Shown piece by piece: positions 47,120-58,239 of a stretch of 64,000 nt of DNA. The stretch covers positions 14,668,626 to 14,732,625 of the forward strand of contig NC_134457.1 in NCBI RefSeq assembly GCF_047948215.1, given 5' to 3'. Numbering within the stretch: the stretch's first letter is position 1; each line of letters opens with the position of its first letter. Source of the stretch: Lycorma delicatula. Taxonomy: Eukaryota > Arthropoda > Insecta > Hemiptera > Fulgoridae. The notes under the pieces are model-generated. The model did not search any database, was not told the origin of the DNA, and was given only the letters and a program-made list of their open reading frames with translations. The translations under genes and the position numbers were made by a program.

Positions 47120-48385
47120 GGTCCGGCATATATAATATAATTGTTATGTTGGCACCACTGTCAATGAGAAGGCGGGTTTTTTTACATCGACAGGTCTATT
47201 CATGCTATTTCAGTAGCCAGTATGTCGTGGTCGGGTGAACAACGAGCGTTTGTGATTGAAGCTTATTTTAAAATTAATGACTCGGTTATTGTAACAGTGT
47301 TTATTTCAATTTAAATCGACACGCGTCTGTTCCTAGTAGGAATACGATATTGTTGTGGGTGAAGAATTTTAGGAACACATCGTCTGTTTTAAAAATGAAA
47401 CCAATAGGACAATAACGGACTGTGAGAACGCTTGAAAGCATTAACGCTGTAAGGTTAGCTGTTACATGGTCTCCTCAACATTCAGCAGAGAGACATGCTG
47501 CTGCGCTAGCCATTTCTGATCGAAGTGTACGACGAATTCTTAATGCCGACCTGAAATCCCATCCGTATAAGATGATGTTAGTGCAGCAACTTAAAGCAAA
47601 TGATTGGGCGTCTCGCAAAGCAGCTTGCGAGGTCATCCTCGAAAATGTCCACCAGGATGCCATTATTCTTTTAAGTGACGAGGCACATTTTCATCTGTCA
47701 GGATTTGTAAATAAATAAAATTACCGTTATTGGGCTTTGCATAACCCTTGATTACCACTTCTTGAAAACCGGCGGTTTCAACGTTCGGCATAATTGGTCC
47801 GTATTTTTTTGAGGAGCTAAATCGCAGAATAACAGTAACATCTCATCGATACCTAAACATTTCGAATGAATTTCTGCGACCGAAACTGAATGACTTTCAA
47901 GGACATGAAATTTAGTTTCAACAGGATGATACCACCGCCCATACGGCGAGAATCGCAATGGATGTTCTGTGAGAAACCTTTCCTGGACCTTTGATTTCCC
48001 AGTTTGGCGACAATCCTTGGCCAGCACGTTCACCTGATCTGGCTGTTTTTTTTTTCTGTGGGGGTATCTTAAACATAAAGTCTTCAGTAGTAGACCACAA
48101 TCAATTGTAGAACTCAAGGAGGCCATTCAACGAGAAATTGAAGCAGTTCTACAAGTGATGATTGAACGAGCAACGCCAAATTTTAGAATGAGGTTAAGTG
48201 AGTGTGTGAGGAGTAATGGAAAACATTTGGACGACATAATATTCAAATTAAAAAAAATCTAGGAAGTAATTCACAATAAGTTGCAAAAATTCATCTTTAA
48301 TTTGATATATTAAATGTTTTAATAGTGCGAAACACAGTTTAATTAATATCCCTCAAAAATCGTCAGGTTTATATGCCGGACCCTT
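47117..48385 (+). mobile_element. Tc1/mariner-type element with both TIRs
   Basis: TIRs GGGTCCGGCATATA (from 47119) and TATATGCCGGACCC (to 48384). TA lies at 47115-47116 and 48386-48387, the target duplication typical of Tc1/mariner. Length about 1.27 kb, normal for an element with a single transposase gene. It inserted at the edge of a (TA)n tract. Confidence 0.88.
47222..48262 (+). pseudogene. Transposase pseudogene of the 47117 element
   Basis: Starts MSWSGEQRAFVIEAYFK. A stop-free part (47422-47718) has ISDRSVRRILNADLKSHPYK and LLSDEAHFHLSGFVNK, with the first catalytic Asp in SDEAHFHL. The second-Asp region reads FQQDDTTAHTARIAMDVL, where the usual QQDGA is altered. The third-acidic region reads RSPDLAVFFFLWGYLKHKVF; families normally have SPDLTPCDFFLWGYL, so the third catalytic Asp is lost with a one-residue deletion. 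Ends NGKHLDDIIFKLKKI at TAG. Several stops and frameshifts. Confidence 0.85.
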
Positions 48386-48419
48386 TATGTTACACCTTTT
48401 ATAAAAAATTCTTAGAACT

Positions 48420-49079
48420 CTAAAACATACAACTATCTTACGAGCAATATGATACGGCTTTTAAAATGCGGAAAAGATTCGCTAAACCTACTTTTATTTG
48501 AAGTGATTCTAATTACATGTTTTTGTGCTATCAATAACGGCTTTATATTACAATAATACATACCATCCTGATAAGTTATACCATATATTAATCTCGATTC
48601 TATCAAGGAGTAGTACATCATCTTCAGTAACTTGGATGTACAAAAATTCTTTAAGAAGTAAAATGTATGTATACTTAATCTGATTTCCTTTTCTATTTTA
48701 TTTAGAAATTCTTTCCAAAACAGATTCACATCTAAAATTACGCCCAGATACTTAACCGTATAAACTTGTGGTATAGTTTAGCACGTACAATTTATATTTG
48801 TATTAAAGTTTAAATTGTGATATTTTATGCCGTATAATACTTCCAATTGAAAAATTATATAATTTGTCTTCAACACAATTAAATTTAAGCCGTTTTTGAT
48901 TACCACTAACTAATTCTCATAAGGTCTTCTTCAATATTTTTCCTCATTTCGGATACAATTTCAGCTTCATAATCTAATGCTATGTAATCTGCAAACGTTG
49001 TCACTCTACGATTAAATTTTCCACTACATAAATCATTAAAGTATATAATAAATAAAATAGTTCCAATTACAGAACCCTT
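48420..49079 (-). pseudogene. Jockey/CR1-group LINE RT relic, C-terminal part
   Basis: Minus strand: GTILFIIYFNDLC (end of motif B), then TTFADYIAL where FADD has become FADY (codon 48984-48986). Downstream MMYYSLIESRLIYGITYQDG, KPLLIAQKHVIRIT and FPHFKSRIILLV form the thumb/connection region. Continuous with 49307-50260 across a SINE. Confidence 0.75.
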
Positions 49080-49306
49080 CTTCTTCTTTCTTTTTCAGAT
49101 AATACTTCAGAGGATGAAATGTATGAGTGTTAATGAAGTGTAGTCTTGTACAATCTCAGTTCGACTATTCCTGAGATCTGTGATAAATTGAAACCCAACC
49201 TCCAAAGAACACCGGTATCCACGATCTTCTATTTAAATCTGTGTAAAAATAACTGACTTTACTAGGACTTGAACGCTGGAACTCTCGATTTCCAAATCAG
49301 CTGATA
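49080..49306 (-). repeat. tRNA-derived SINE, tail type 1, reverse, with TSD
   Basis: Body and tail are as in the family, and the outermost head is truncated. AGAACCCT flanks both sides (about 49073-49080 and 49312-49319). Insertion split the RT motif B between QGS and the following VLG-type residues. Confidence 0.78.
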
Positions 49307-50260
49307 AGTAAAGAACCCTGTGGGATACCGTACCATTACCTCGAGAACTCATTTATTTTCCTAATTTCACCTATCGACTCCTCCCCTCATATACGTCTCG
49401 AACCATTTATCGTATCGACCTCTTAATTCAGCTTTACATAGTTTTGTTAAGCACAATATTGTGATCCACAACGTCGAATGCTTTTTTAACATCCAAGAAC
49501 AAAGAACTTGCTGACCTTTGTTTGTACCTTCTATTATACTGGACATAAACGTCAAAGGGACATGTTTAGTATTTTTTCCTTTGCGGAAACCATATTGATT
49601 GTTACTGAAAAATGTTTTTTTCAAGGAAATCTATTAACATAATTTTTATAATTTTCTTTAGGATTGCTGAAACCACAGGTAATTAATTATTAAGGCCCGT
49701 AATTATTATATTGTCTATTACCGCTCTTAAATACGGGTACAACAACAATTTTTTTTAAAAATATACAGGGAAATTTACCTTTGCACATACTAAAATTAAA
49801 CAAACGAGTACATTAATAACAATATAACTAACTTCTTTTATTATATTAATCCCTATTTCAACTATTCCCGTTGACTTTTTATTTTTTATGCTTTTAGTAA
49901 TAGTAATTTTTTCCTCATTACTTGTAGGTTTCATACAAAATGCCTTGTTTTGTTCTTCAGAGAAAATATATATTTTAAATTTATTGTCGGAGTGCACGTC
50001 ACTTGTTTCTATTACTTTCTAAATCTCCTCCGTTATAGTTAAAAAGTAATTATTAAAATTTTCCGCAGTTAAGCATTTGTCTCTTGTAACTTCATCGTCA
50101 ATAAGTTTTTAAGATACTATTTCGCTATTTTTAGATCCGGTTATTCGTAACAGATTATTTATGCACATCCAATAATATTGTGCATTATTTTTGGATCTCG
50201 AAGTAAGATCACCGAAATATTTATTTTTAGCGATTTCTAAATCGGTTTTTATTTTTATAT
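49307..50260 (-). pseudogene. Jockey/CR1-group LINE RT relic, N-terminal part
   Basis: Minus strand from high coordinates: FNNYFLTITEEI, then PTSNEEKITITKSIKNKKST, matching the fingers motif 'I..LKNKKS.G.DGI'. Then FFSNNQYGFRKGKNTKHVPL, a motif A region with ILCLTKLCKAELRGRYDKWF, and YGIPQGSL at the SINE junction. Stops and frameshifts throughout; no endonuclease found. Confidence 0.75.
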
Positions 50261-50264
50261 TTTA

Positions 50265-50715
50265 CATAATAATTTTTGATGTTTATAATATTTTGAAGTT
50301 TAATTTTATAATTAAACTTCATTTACTCCATAATAATGCGTCACGATTAGAATAATTTATTTTTAAATAAAACGGAATAATAATTTATTCCGGCTAGAAT
50401 AATTTATTTTTAAACTTAACGATTAATGTTTATATAGAAATTAATAAACCGTTTTAAGTTATTCTTAATTTGCGATAAAATTTGAATAACAGAAATTATT
50501 TTTAAAGGATATGATTTCTTAAAGAAACAATCATTTGTGTAAAAGGTAATTGATTAACCAAAAAGCGTTGTGGTTAAAACTTTTAATTTTATTCGTTAAG
50601 AAATTTTTATTTGTAAAGGATGGGAGCAGATAAATAGTAGCAATATAGTAAAATAGTTTTCAAAAATAAATTATATACTAATAAAACAATAAAATTTAAT
50701 TTAATGTTAATATAA
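50265..50715. other. AT-rich interval
   Basis: No gene or recognised repeat. Confidence 0.45.
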
Positions 50716-50719
50716 CGGA

Positions 50720-51105
50720 TCTGTAACAAAAGAGATAGCCCCCAATGATGAGGACGATTATAGTACACCCACACGCAAGAGTGGTTAGATTGGGGCGCTC
50801 CGATTAAGCATTCAGGACCCTCAAGGTATGTGAGGTGGGCGCGTTATTCGGGGGGTGGAGGGGGGGGGTATGCGTAGTGTGCATACCCGGACATTGATTA
50901 GTGTATAGAACGGGAAGGGTAGCCTTCCTGAGGAGGGGTGTCGTGACAACCAGTAGCGGTGGTCATAATATCTCATTGAACCAGGAAGGACCGCGACGGG
51001 CAGTACAGCGATTTTAGCTGCATGCACAGGATGGGTTAATCTACAGGCACGTCACCTAAGGTCGACCGAGGCAGTGTCTTCTAGGTGATTACCGGTTGCC
51101 TCTGA
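50720..51105 (-). mobile_element. GC-rich block, possible LINE tail
   Basis: Sharp GC island with GATTAAGCATTCA (50801-50813), resembling the loop of the LINE-tail hairpins at 53365 and 58280, with weaker flanking pairing. No motif in the 68-residue minus-strand frame. Confidence 0.3.
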
Positions 51106-51208
51106 GTGGTTAAAAATGGTCCGAAAAAAATGTATAACGGATCTAGGAAATGTTAAAGATTTTAAGTATGCCCCCATTGTATTATTATTGTTCAAGTAAT
51201 TTATTATA

Positions 51209-51372
51209 TGCCGGCCTCCCTGGCGCGAGTGGTAGCATCTCGGTCTTTCATCCGGAGGTTTCGGGTTCGAATCCCGGTCAGGCATGGCATTTTCACAAAC
51301 GCTACAAATCATTCTTCTCATCCTCCGAAGCATGCCCAAGGGTGGCCCGGAGTTTAAAAAAAAAGAAAAAAG
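51209..51372 (+). repeat. tRNA(Glu)-like SINE
   Basis: Well-preserved head: CTGGCGCGAGTGGTAGC (A box/D arm), CTTTCAT (anticodon loop, reads TTC = Glu) and GGGTTCGAATCCCGG (perfect T arm and B box). The body GCATGGCATTTTCACAAACG ends in an A-rich tail (51353-51372). The body and tail argue against a functional tRNA gene. Confidence 0.85.
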
Positions 51373-51429
51373 TACTTTAATATGTAAAAGATGTAAAAAT
51401 ATAACCTTGAGACTCAACTTTAAATCTCC

Positions 51430-51496
51430 TTGATGTTGATTTAAACTTAAGAATATCGGTATTGATTTTCGTCGATTTTGAAAAAGCTTTTGAATA
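51430..51496 (+). pseudogene. LINE RT motif A fragment
   Basis: + frame reads RISVLIFVDFEKAFEYR, an RT motif A (F.DFEKAFD). The Helitron-like copy at 51497 starts inside it. Possibly the upstream part of the LINE relic at 52490. Confidence 0.55.
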
Positions 51497-51962
51497 TCGT
51501 ACCCTATGAAAGGGCATTTCTATGTGGGTCTGTGTGTGTGTCCGTCCCCCTTAGCTTAGCACCGGAATGTACCGATCACTAGCGGAAAATCCTGATTTGT
51601 TGGTAGGTGTCTCATGGCGGTCAAATGTATACTTGATATTATGTATCGATATATCGCACATATATATGCAAAATGTATATTAATAATATATTTTTTTATT
51701 TATGCGATTGTTTTTCTTCATAGAATAATGAACTATAACCGAAAAATACCGATCACTAGCGGAAATCCCGATTCATTAGTTTCAATTTCTAGAGTTAAAT
51801 TTCTAATTCAACTATCTTTATATCAATTTTCATCATTCAAAAAAAAATAATTTATTCAAAGAGGTAATCAATTTTGGACACTTAATAATCCCATTCTGAG
51901 ACGCCGCCCGCCCGGAAGGCCTAACTGCGGAGGGCATTCCTACGGCACACCTCTACAGCTAG
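51497..51962 (+). mobile_element. Helitron-like element, copy 3 (short)
   Basis: Starts TCGTACCCTATGAAAGGG after A and ends CTACAGCTAG before T. Internally deleted relative to copies 1 and 2 (466 bp, no long palindrome). The 3' hairpin is degenerate near 51931-51950. Shares CCGGAATGTACCGATCACTA. Confidence 0.74.
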
Positions 51963-52110
51963 TTTATTTATAACAGGCTTATGCCCACTTGCAGGATAAT
52001 AATTTTTTTTGTAGTATGCGAAGAATGCAGAGCCGGACCGAGATTTGAACCAGGGTCTTTCGGATGAAACGCCGGGACGCTACCAGTCCGCCATGAAGAT
52101 CGGCAGTAAT
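51963..52110 (-). repeat. tRNA(Glu)-like SINE, reverse
   Basis: Minus strand GGCGGACTGGTAGCGTCCCG, GTTTCATC, CTGGTTCAAATCTCGG, then a body distinct from the 51209 copy. Tail abuts the Helitron-like copy. Confidence 0.68.
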
Positions 52111-52489
52111 GATAATAGATGTAGATTATGGGAGATTTTAAGGTTAAATTATATCCATTTCATTTTATTAATGTCATTATAGGATTATATACGAACACCA
52201 CTGTAAGAATTAGTATGAAAGTTAAATTGCTTATCATATCAAGATGAATAAGGATTGTGACAGGGTTTCGTTGTTACCTATAATATTTATAGGTAACAAT
52301 ATATATAATGTTATCTATTTAATATTATATAGATGGCATTTTTCGTAAATGGAAAGAATAGTACAGTCTAGAAATTCAACCATTCCGCAATGAGACTTTA
52401 ATTTTGATTATTCGAGAGTGAACAGGAACACCAAAGTGGAAGAATACTTTACGGTAAAGTTAAAGATTCTATTTCAAGATTATGAAGAT

Positions 52490-53160
52490 AATTTACAGAG
52501 AATAATGTTAACGCTTATAAGGAAAATATGAGTGAGTATAAATTGGCGATATCCACTGCTAAACCTAAAATCATGGCTTTACCCAGTAATAACAAAAATT
52601 ATAATTAAAAATAAAGTAATTGGAACAAATTAATCACTTTAATTATTTAAGATGCAATGCTTAAAACAAAAAGATCTGGATGTTAAAAATAAAACTCCGA
52701 AATATAATTATATTTGTGTAACGTTTAACAGGATACTGTAAAACAAAACTCAAAAGACCAGATTGAAGTTCTCTATACTAGAGGTTATTTCTACTTTGAT
52801 GTACGGTAGCGAGGCTTGGGTAAATACACAGAAAGATAAATGAGCTACACAGACAGCGGAAATTAAATTCCTTCGATTTGTAAAGGGGTGCACTCGATTT
52901 CATCGATTAAGAAACGAAGATATATTCAGATAGAGTTGTAGATATTTCCCCTCGATGAAAGAATTAAGGAATATAAACTTAAGCGGTGTGAAAAGTTTGT
53001 GGTAGAAGAAAGTTTACCGGTCCTAGTCAGAAAGGACGGACCCAGGAAAAGGAGAGACATTAGAAGGCCAAAAAAGAGATCGATGAACAGGCAGTATCGG
53101 CTAATCCGTAAAGGTATAAGAAGAAAAAGATTTCAAAAGATATTTGTACAATTTGTTTAC
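52490..53160 (+). pseudogene. LINE RT C-terminal relic
   Basis: + frames with shifts: FNYLRCNA, DVKNKLRNIIIF, then STLMYGSEAWVNT, AEIKFLRFVKGCTRFHRLRN and DERIKEYKLKRCEKF, a pattern common to insect RTE-like LINE ends. The frame at 52999-53199 is the last part. The catalytic core is not recognisable here. Confidence 0.68.
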
Positions 53161-53349
53161 TATAATTATAAAAGTATTATTATATTCACATATTTTTAAA
53201 AACGTTCGGCTGCTAAAAATTATCGTTACAAATTATCGAAGATATTTCATGAACTGTGTTGTTTAACCCACATGAGGGTAGAAGTAAATAATAATAAAAT
53301 AATATTTATCAACTGAAAATAACAAGTAAAATGTAGTAGTTACTTTTTT

Positions 53350-53990
53350 CAGGTTTTTACCCTGCCTCCCGGAACCATACCCCCAATTAAGCATGAACAC
53401 GGTTCCGGGAGGTACCTTCGCCTCTAGCCGCAAGATGAGAGAAACGCCAGGCCCAGCTATGCTGTTCCCGGCCTCCATCACCCAGCAACCTGGGTCCTTT
53501 GTGCTTCGCCTCTAACGGGGACACCCTCGAAAGAACGGCCTCGCCGGGAATCGGTCTTTTATTTCAGGGGCTCGAGAGTCCCCGCACTTACAAGCTCGAG
53601 AATCACCACCACCCATCCTTACAAGCTCCGGCGAACGGCAGCTACTTACGGAGCTGTCCCTCACCCCGATATTTCATTTGAAGTATTCCGCGATAAAAAC
53701 CCGTCACTGATTCGAAGTCCACCGAACTGCGTAACATCTTTCCAACGATGGCCCCTACCTCGAGATTCCCTGGAATATCACGTGTTCCGGCGTGTCTAAC
53801 TCCCGACAGTACAGGCAGAACGAGTCTTCAGCTCTTCTTCGTCCATACAGGTATGAACGAATTCCTGACCGCATTGCCGGTCAGGAATTATGTCAACCAG
53901 AATCCCTGTTCGCCAAATTTTCTTCCGGCTCACGGCTCAGTGTGCGTGATCAAACGCACTTTTTTCGTTTAGACCACCTAAGGATTACGA
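53350..53990 (-). pseudogene. LINE 3' end and tail, reverse
   Basis: Minus strand: RRRAEDSFCLYCRELDTPEH then VIFQ, the C-terminal CC..H knuckle after RNase H-type LINE ORF2, followed by a GC-rich 3' UTR. The tail includes the 12-base-arm hairpin (53365-53412) and the segment shared with 35453-35469. + strand frames here are shadows. Confidence 0.62.
53365..53412 (-). other. LINE tail hairpin, copy 2
   Basis: Perfect 12-base arms CCTCCCGGAACC/GGTTCCGGGAGG and a 24-base loop with CAATTAAGCATG. Confidence 0.85.
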
Positions 53991-54167
53991 TTAATAACAT
54001 TCAATTTCCTGTCCTTGGTGATTCTTTCTTCTTTCTACTTTTCATGGTAGGTTTTATAAGATGTTTTTTCCTTTGGAAATTTTGACTTTGAAACCAACGT
54101 TCTGAAAAGAGATCTGTCCAGTATATATTCTTTTGATATCTTAAGCAGTTTAAGATCCTTTTCGACT

Positions 54168-54229
54168 TCGTTATCCTCTGAAGTATTATCTGAACGTTAA
54201 TTATCGGAGGCTAAACAGGAAAAAGAAAG
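54168..54229 (+). repeat. SINE 3' fragment, tail type 1
   Basis: Only the last part: ATCCTCTGAAGTATTATCTG, GGCTAAACAGGAAAAAGAAA. Confidence 0.7.
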
Positions 54230-55084
54230 TATTTGCCTCCTGGGGCAGGATAACATCCTAAGTACAAAATAATTACCAGTTTTTATGTAAGGGAAACGCC
54301 GTAATTATTTAAATTTCAGCACACATTAACCTCACGTAATATCTTCAGTCATATTTAGAAAAATTCATTTTGTTAAACTGTTTGTTCCTTTATTTTTGAG
54401 TTATAGTCAACGAACAAATAAATGCATATTGATTCTGTTCATCTTCATGACGTCAGAACTTGTAAAAATAACCCGATCGTCCTACGAAATAATTAACGAT
54501 TAGACAGACTGTTCAATTTTTTTTCAATAGATTAATGTATTAACGTTGACCTATATAAAAAAGAAGGGAGGGAATATATTCTTTTCAGTTATTCGACTTA
54601 TCTCTAAAATGCAAAAATATGAGTTAAATAAAAAATGTTATTTTAAAATAGCTTTTTATTTCATTCACTTCTTTTACCATTAATAAATATTGATTTTTAT
54701 TAGAATCTATGAATACACTTTCAAATATTCGTTCGAAAACTGAAAATAGAACTTTCTACAAATAGTTATGCGTTCCCCTCATGCTAAATATACAAAGAAA
54801 TAAATAATTAATCATATGATTGTAACTTTAATTTTATTTTATTTTTTAATCAAATAAATCGGATTATTATTTTTTGAGAAACAATTCTATATGCTTATTT
54901 ACCTATCCGAAGATCTGTAGCCTGAAAAAAAAATTTTTTCAGAAACTCATAACATTTTTTTTTTTTTAATTTTAGAAAGCGCATCTATAAAGTATTCTCA
55001 AGAGTACACTTCGATACGACAATAATCGATTTATTTTTTATGTGATTTGTTTTCAAATAAATATTTATTTTGTCATTTCGTATT
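54230..55084. other. AT-rich interval
   Basis: No gene or recognised repeat. Confidence 0.45.
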
Positions 55085-55949
55085 ACTTTCCCGTCCAGAA
55101 AGCGCCATAGCCGAGCTGTAGCTCTAGAAGGAAAAGTATTGTATTCGATCCAATTTGGGCATAAGCGGTTTTCACCGGACCTTGACGATTTGACACCTAA
55201 GGAATCCAAAAACCGGATGGAAATTTTACGGATGGTAATTTTCGTATGTACGCGTGTGTATTCGGCGTTGGTATCTAAATGACCTTATATCTCCATTGCT
55301 ACTGGACCTATTTTGACCAAATTACTTCTCAGATTACTTCTATATATGGTGCATTGATGCCATTAAATGTTCAACTTAAAAGGTCAAAAGGGTGAGGCTG
55401 TAGAGTAAGGTCGCGTCAGTAGTTCAAGATTTAGCCTAATTAAGGTCATACTTTTCTTAACTACATTTTGCTAACGATTAAAAAGTAACAACAATATTTG
55501 CAAAATCGCAACGCCACCCCAAAAAATGGCGTAGTAGTCGCGTCTGCTGTGTTGCGACGTCACGAGTGAGTGGTAGAATTAAATGAATAATATTTTTAAA
55601 AAAAGTATACTGTAAAGTAAATAAGTAAGTGAGTACATTGTAAAAAAGTAACTCAGTCTGGCTGGGTCTCGAACTCAGTCGCCCGGTCGACTCGGTATCT
55701 GATACGTTAAGCCTCGTGGTTATTCCAGTCTGCCATACAAGCAAAATTTGTTGTATCTAAGTTGTGAAATTACAAAGTTTAGTTAGTGCCGACCGTCGCC
55801 GCTAGTACCTCGACACCCTCGCGAATTAAATACAGTATACGAGCGCGCGTTAGTTAGAGTCATTGAATTAAATAAACACTAAAATGAATTAGTGAATAGT
55901 AATTAAAATGAATTAATGAATTAAATAAACTCCCGCGTGACGGGAGAGT
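55085..55949 (+). repeat. Family A repeat, copy 5
   Basis: Both imperfect TIRs are visible: ACTTTCCCGTC (55085-55095) and GACGGGAGAGT (55939-55949). Minus-strand tRNA-like segment at 55647-55738, with ATGGCAGACTGG and GAGTTCGAGACCCAG on the minus strand. Frames at 54985-55282 and 55478-55744 are not genes. Confidence 0.78.
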
Positions 55950-56680
55950 CCTGCAACTATGTTTTCAGCTTTTTTTCCAAGTGTATGAAAGCTTTTTTAT
56001 TGCGAACAATGAGATTTTCTATGTTATTATTTCATTAATCTTTTACTGCTTCTCGAACCAAAAAAAAAACAACCTATTAGTATTTTAATTAAAAAAAATA
56101 AAAAGTCAACGCTCAACCTGATGATTAAAATTTTCTATGTAGTCAGTTTGGAGAAATTAGCATTCATTTGTTATTAAAAAAAAAAAAGAAAGTATAATAT
56201 TTCACTGATAATCATAATGATATACAAACTTCGAGTCATTTAATTTTGTTAGAAACTTGTAATTTGTATCGCAACCAGGAAAGTTTTAATTCAAGATCTT
56301 TTAGTGCTGCCAGGTAGACTAACTTTTCACTTACATGTCCGTCATTTTGAAATGTGGGAAATTAAATTGAATTATTTGTTTACTCGAAAACAAGACTTAT
56401 TATGGTTGTAATAGATTATAATTGGATACCGGCCTATTATATTCTTCTGACGATCAAGAGTTTGTTAAATTTCATGAAAACAGATTAAAGTATATCTTTA
56501 TTTGTTTCAAAAGAAACGTTTATTTTTTACTGACTTTTCAAAGAAAAGTATTTCTTTCGGTTGCAGTGGAGTGGTGAAGGGTGAAAATGAATTTTCTTTA
56601 CGTTTTGAGGGGAGGAGTACAAAAATACCATTCACTCAAATTACTCAAATTGGGGTTTCCTTCTATTGTTAATACACATA
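55950..56680. other. AT-rich interval
   Basis: No gene or recognised repeat. Confidence 0.45.
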
Positions 56681-56965
56681 TGCCTAGATTAACATCGACG
56701 AATGCAACGCGCTAGTAGCTCAGAAGTCAGCGGGAGTACAGTATAGTACGCGCTTGCACAAGCGTCACTTCCACCACGTAGCTGATCGCGCAGATATTCC
56801 ACCATAGTGGCGCTGAGGCCCCACCACTCATAGGCTCCAATAAAAGAGCATACATCACAGTCAATTTTTAATTCATCGTCGAACACCGCCTGGAGAAGAC
56901 CAAGAAGAAGACAGAAGTTCTCTGGCCGCCTCAACGTGGGATCTCCCGGCGGATACCAACATCCC

Positions 56966-57025
56966 CGCCGGAGCAGCAGGCTTGGCCGGCCCGCTGCTGG
57001 GCAGGCCAGGCCTGCTGCTCCGGCG
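56966..57025. other. GC-rich 22 bp hairpin
   Basis: Arms 56966-56987 and 57004-57025, 21 of 22 paired, loop 16 bases; outer 16 bases CGCCGGAGCAGCAGGC are perfectly complementary. Confidence 0.88.
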
Positions 57026-57224
57026 AGCCGCAACTTCCCGACTATATCCCAGTCGACTTCGCCGGAGAGCAGCTTCCGAACCCAACAACTCTTCTCAGAG
57101 CTAACGCAAAAACGGCCCTTTTCAGGGCTACCACTCCAGAAACCTCAAACAGCGCTTCTCAGGGCTACCATAAGGTTTTAAGGTGCTATCGAAGCCAATT
57201 GGCGAGAGTAAAAATATACAAGGA

Positions 57225-57345
57225 AACCCTATCCCAACCCGGTAGGGGGAACACCCACCTTGTGACGTTATCGGTCGTAGAATGTTTGCCTTCACGTAGG
57301 CCTCAAACAGATCTTCACATCCAACTTAACATGATTGCCTCAAAC
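57225..57345 (+). repeat. Dispersed repeat C, copy 1
   Basis: TCCCAACCCGGTAGGGGGAA, CCTTGTGACGTTATCGGTC and GCCTTCACGTAGGCCTCAAA recur in the same order at 63755-63970, where about 110 extra bases separate them. Confidence 0.7.
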
Positions 57346-57724
57346 TATCTAGCCGAGACCGCGGAAGCGTGGACCTCGCGCCTATTCTAAATTCGACAAC
57401 ACCGTTCGTGACTGTGGTTGCCTCAGGAAATGAACGAGTTGTAAGTTAAATCAGTGCTACACTTACCAATCAAAATTATATTTTACGCAACATAGAAATT
57501 CAGATCTATACCCAAATAAATCGACCAAATTAGTTCACCTAACAAGGGGAACGTAACCTCATTCGGGTCCGCGCAGTAGCCGGGACAAACCCGCATCACC
57601 ACCTGATCCCATCATGAAGTCACGCACGCCATTGTTACCAAGTCACAATCAGAACCGCAATCCGGCGGAACGAAGCCACGCCCCAGGTCGCACGAGCATA
57701 CCCCATCAGCGGTATACTTATAGA

Positions 57725-58235
57725 CCTTTGTATAAAATTCTGTGGCTCAAAAATTTCAAAAACTTCTAAATCAATTTCACTGAAATTTAGATCTGCTGTA
57801 GTAATGTCTGAAATTGTGCATGTGAAAATGTTTTGAAGATTCGTTGAGTCGTACTTGAGTTACGCTTTTAAGATCAAAAAAATTTGAGAGGGTCAAGTTA
57901 GAAGCGTGGTTCGTTATAATGTTACAAGTTGGAACTTTCGTCTTTCTTATCTATGGGATTTATTGCTAGCAATATTAAACCAAATTAAATTGACGTAATG
58001 TCGGTCTCCTTGAGGTTATTTTTAAAATTCATTTGGTTTAGCGCGTTGTTTGGGAACGCTTTTATACCTGTTGTGATTAATTTTTATAATTTTTGAATTT
58101 CCAAAATGTAATTTTTATGTGATTTTATCGAATTATATATTTTTTTTTTTCGATCAGTTGGAGGAACCCCATTTACGGGCGAAGTGTCGGGCTCGCTAAC
58201 AGGTTCCGCAAGATGTTATTAAGAGTGCGTATGTA
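57725..58235. other. AT-rich interval
   Basis: No gene or recognised repeat. Confidence 0.45.
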
Positions 58236-58239
58236 TGCA

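Larger units (their letters stand above)
56690..57720. other. Unassigned GC-rich block
   Basis: About 1 kb of clearly higher GC with overlapping frames on both strands up to 114 residues, none with a recognisable domain. Contains a strong hairpin (56966-57025) and a repeat shared with 63755-63990. Likely a retroelement untranslated region or LTR, class unknown. Confidence 0.4.

Noticed and set aside
51209..51285. A possible functional tRNA gene
   Set aside because: It continues into a SINE body and A-rich tail, and lacks a clean acceptor stem.
56689..57390. GC-rich frames of up to 114 residues on both strands
   Set aside because: No domain, overlapping on both strands and spanning a hairpin; open because of GC content.
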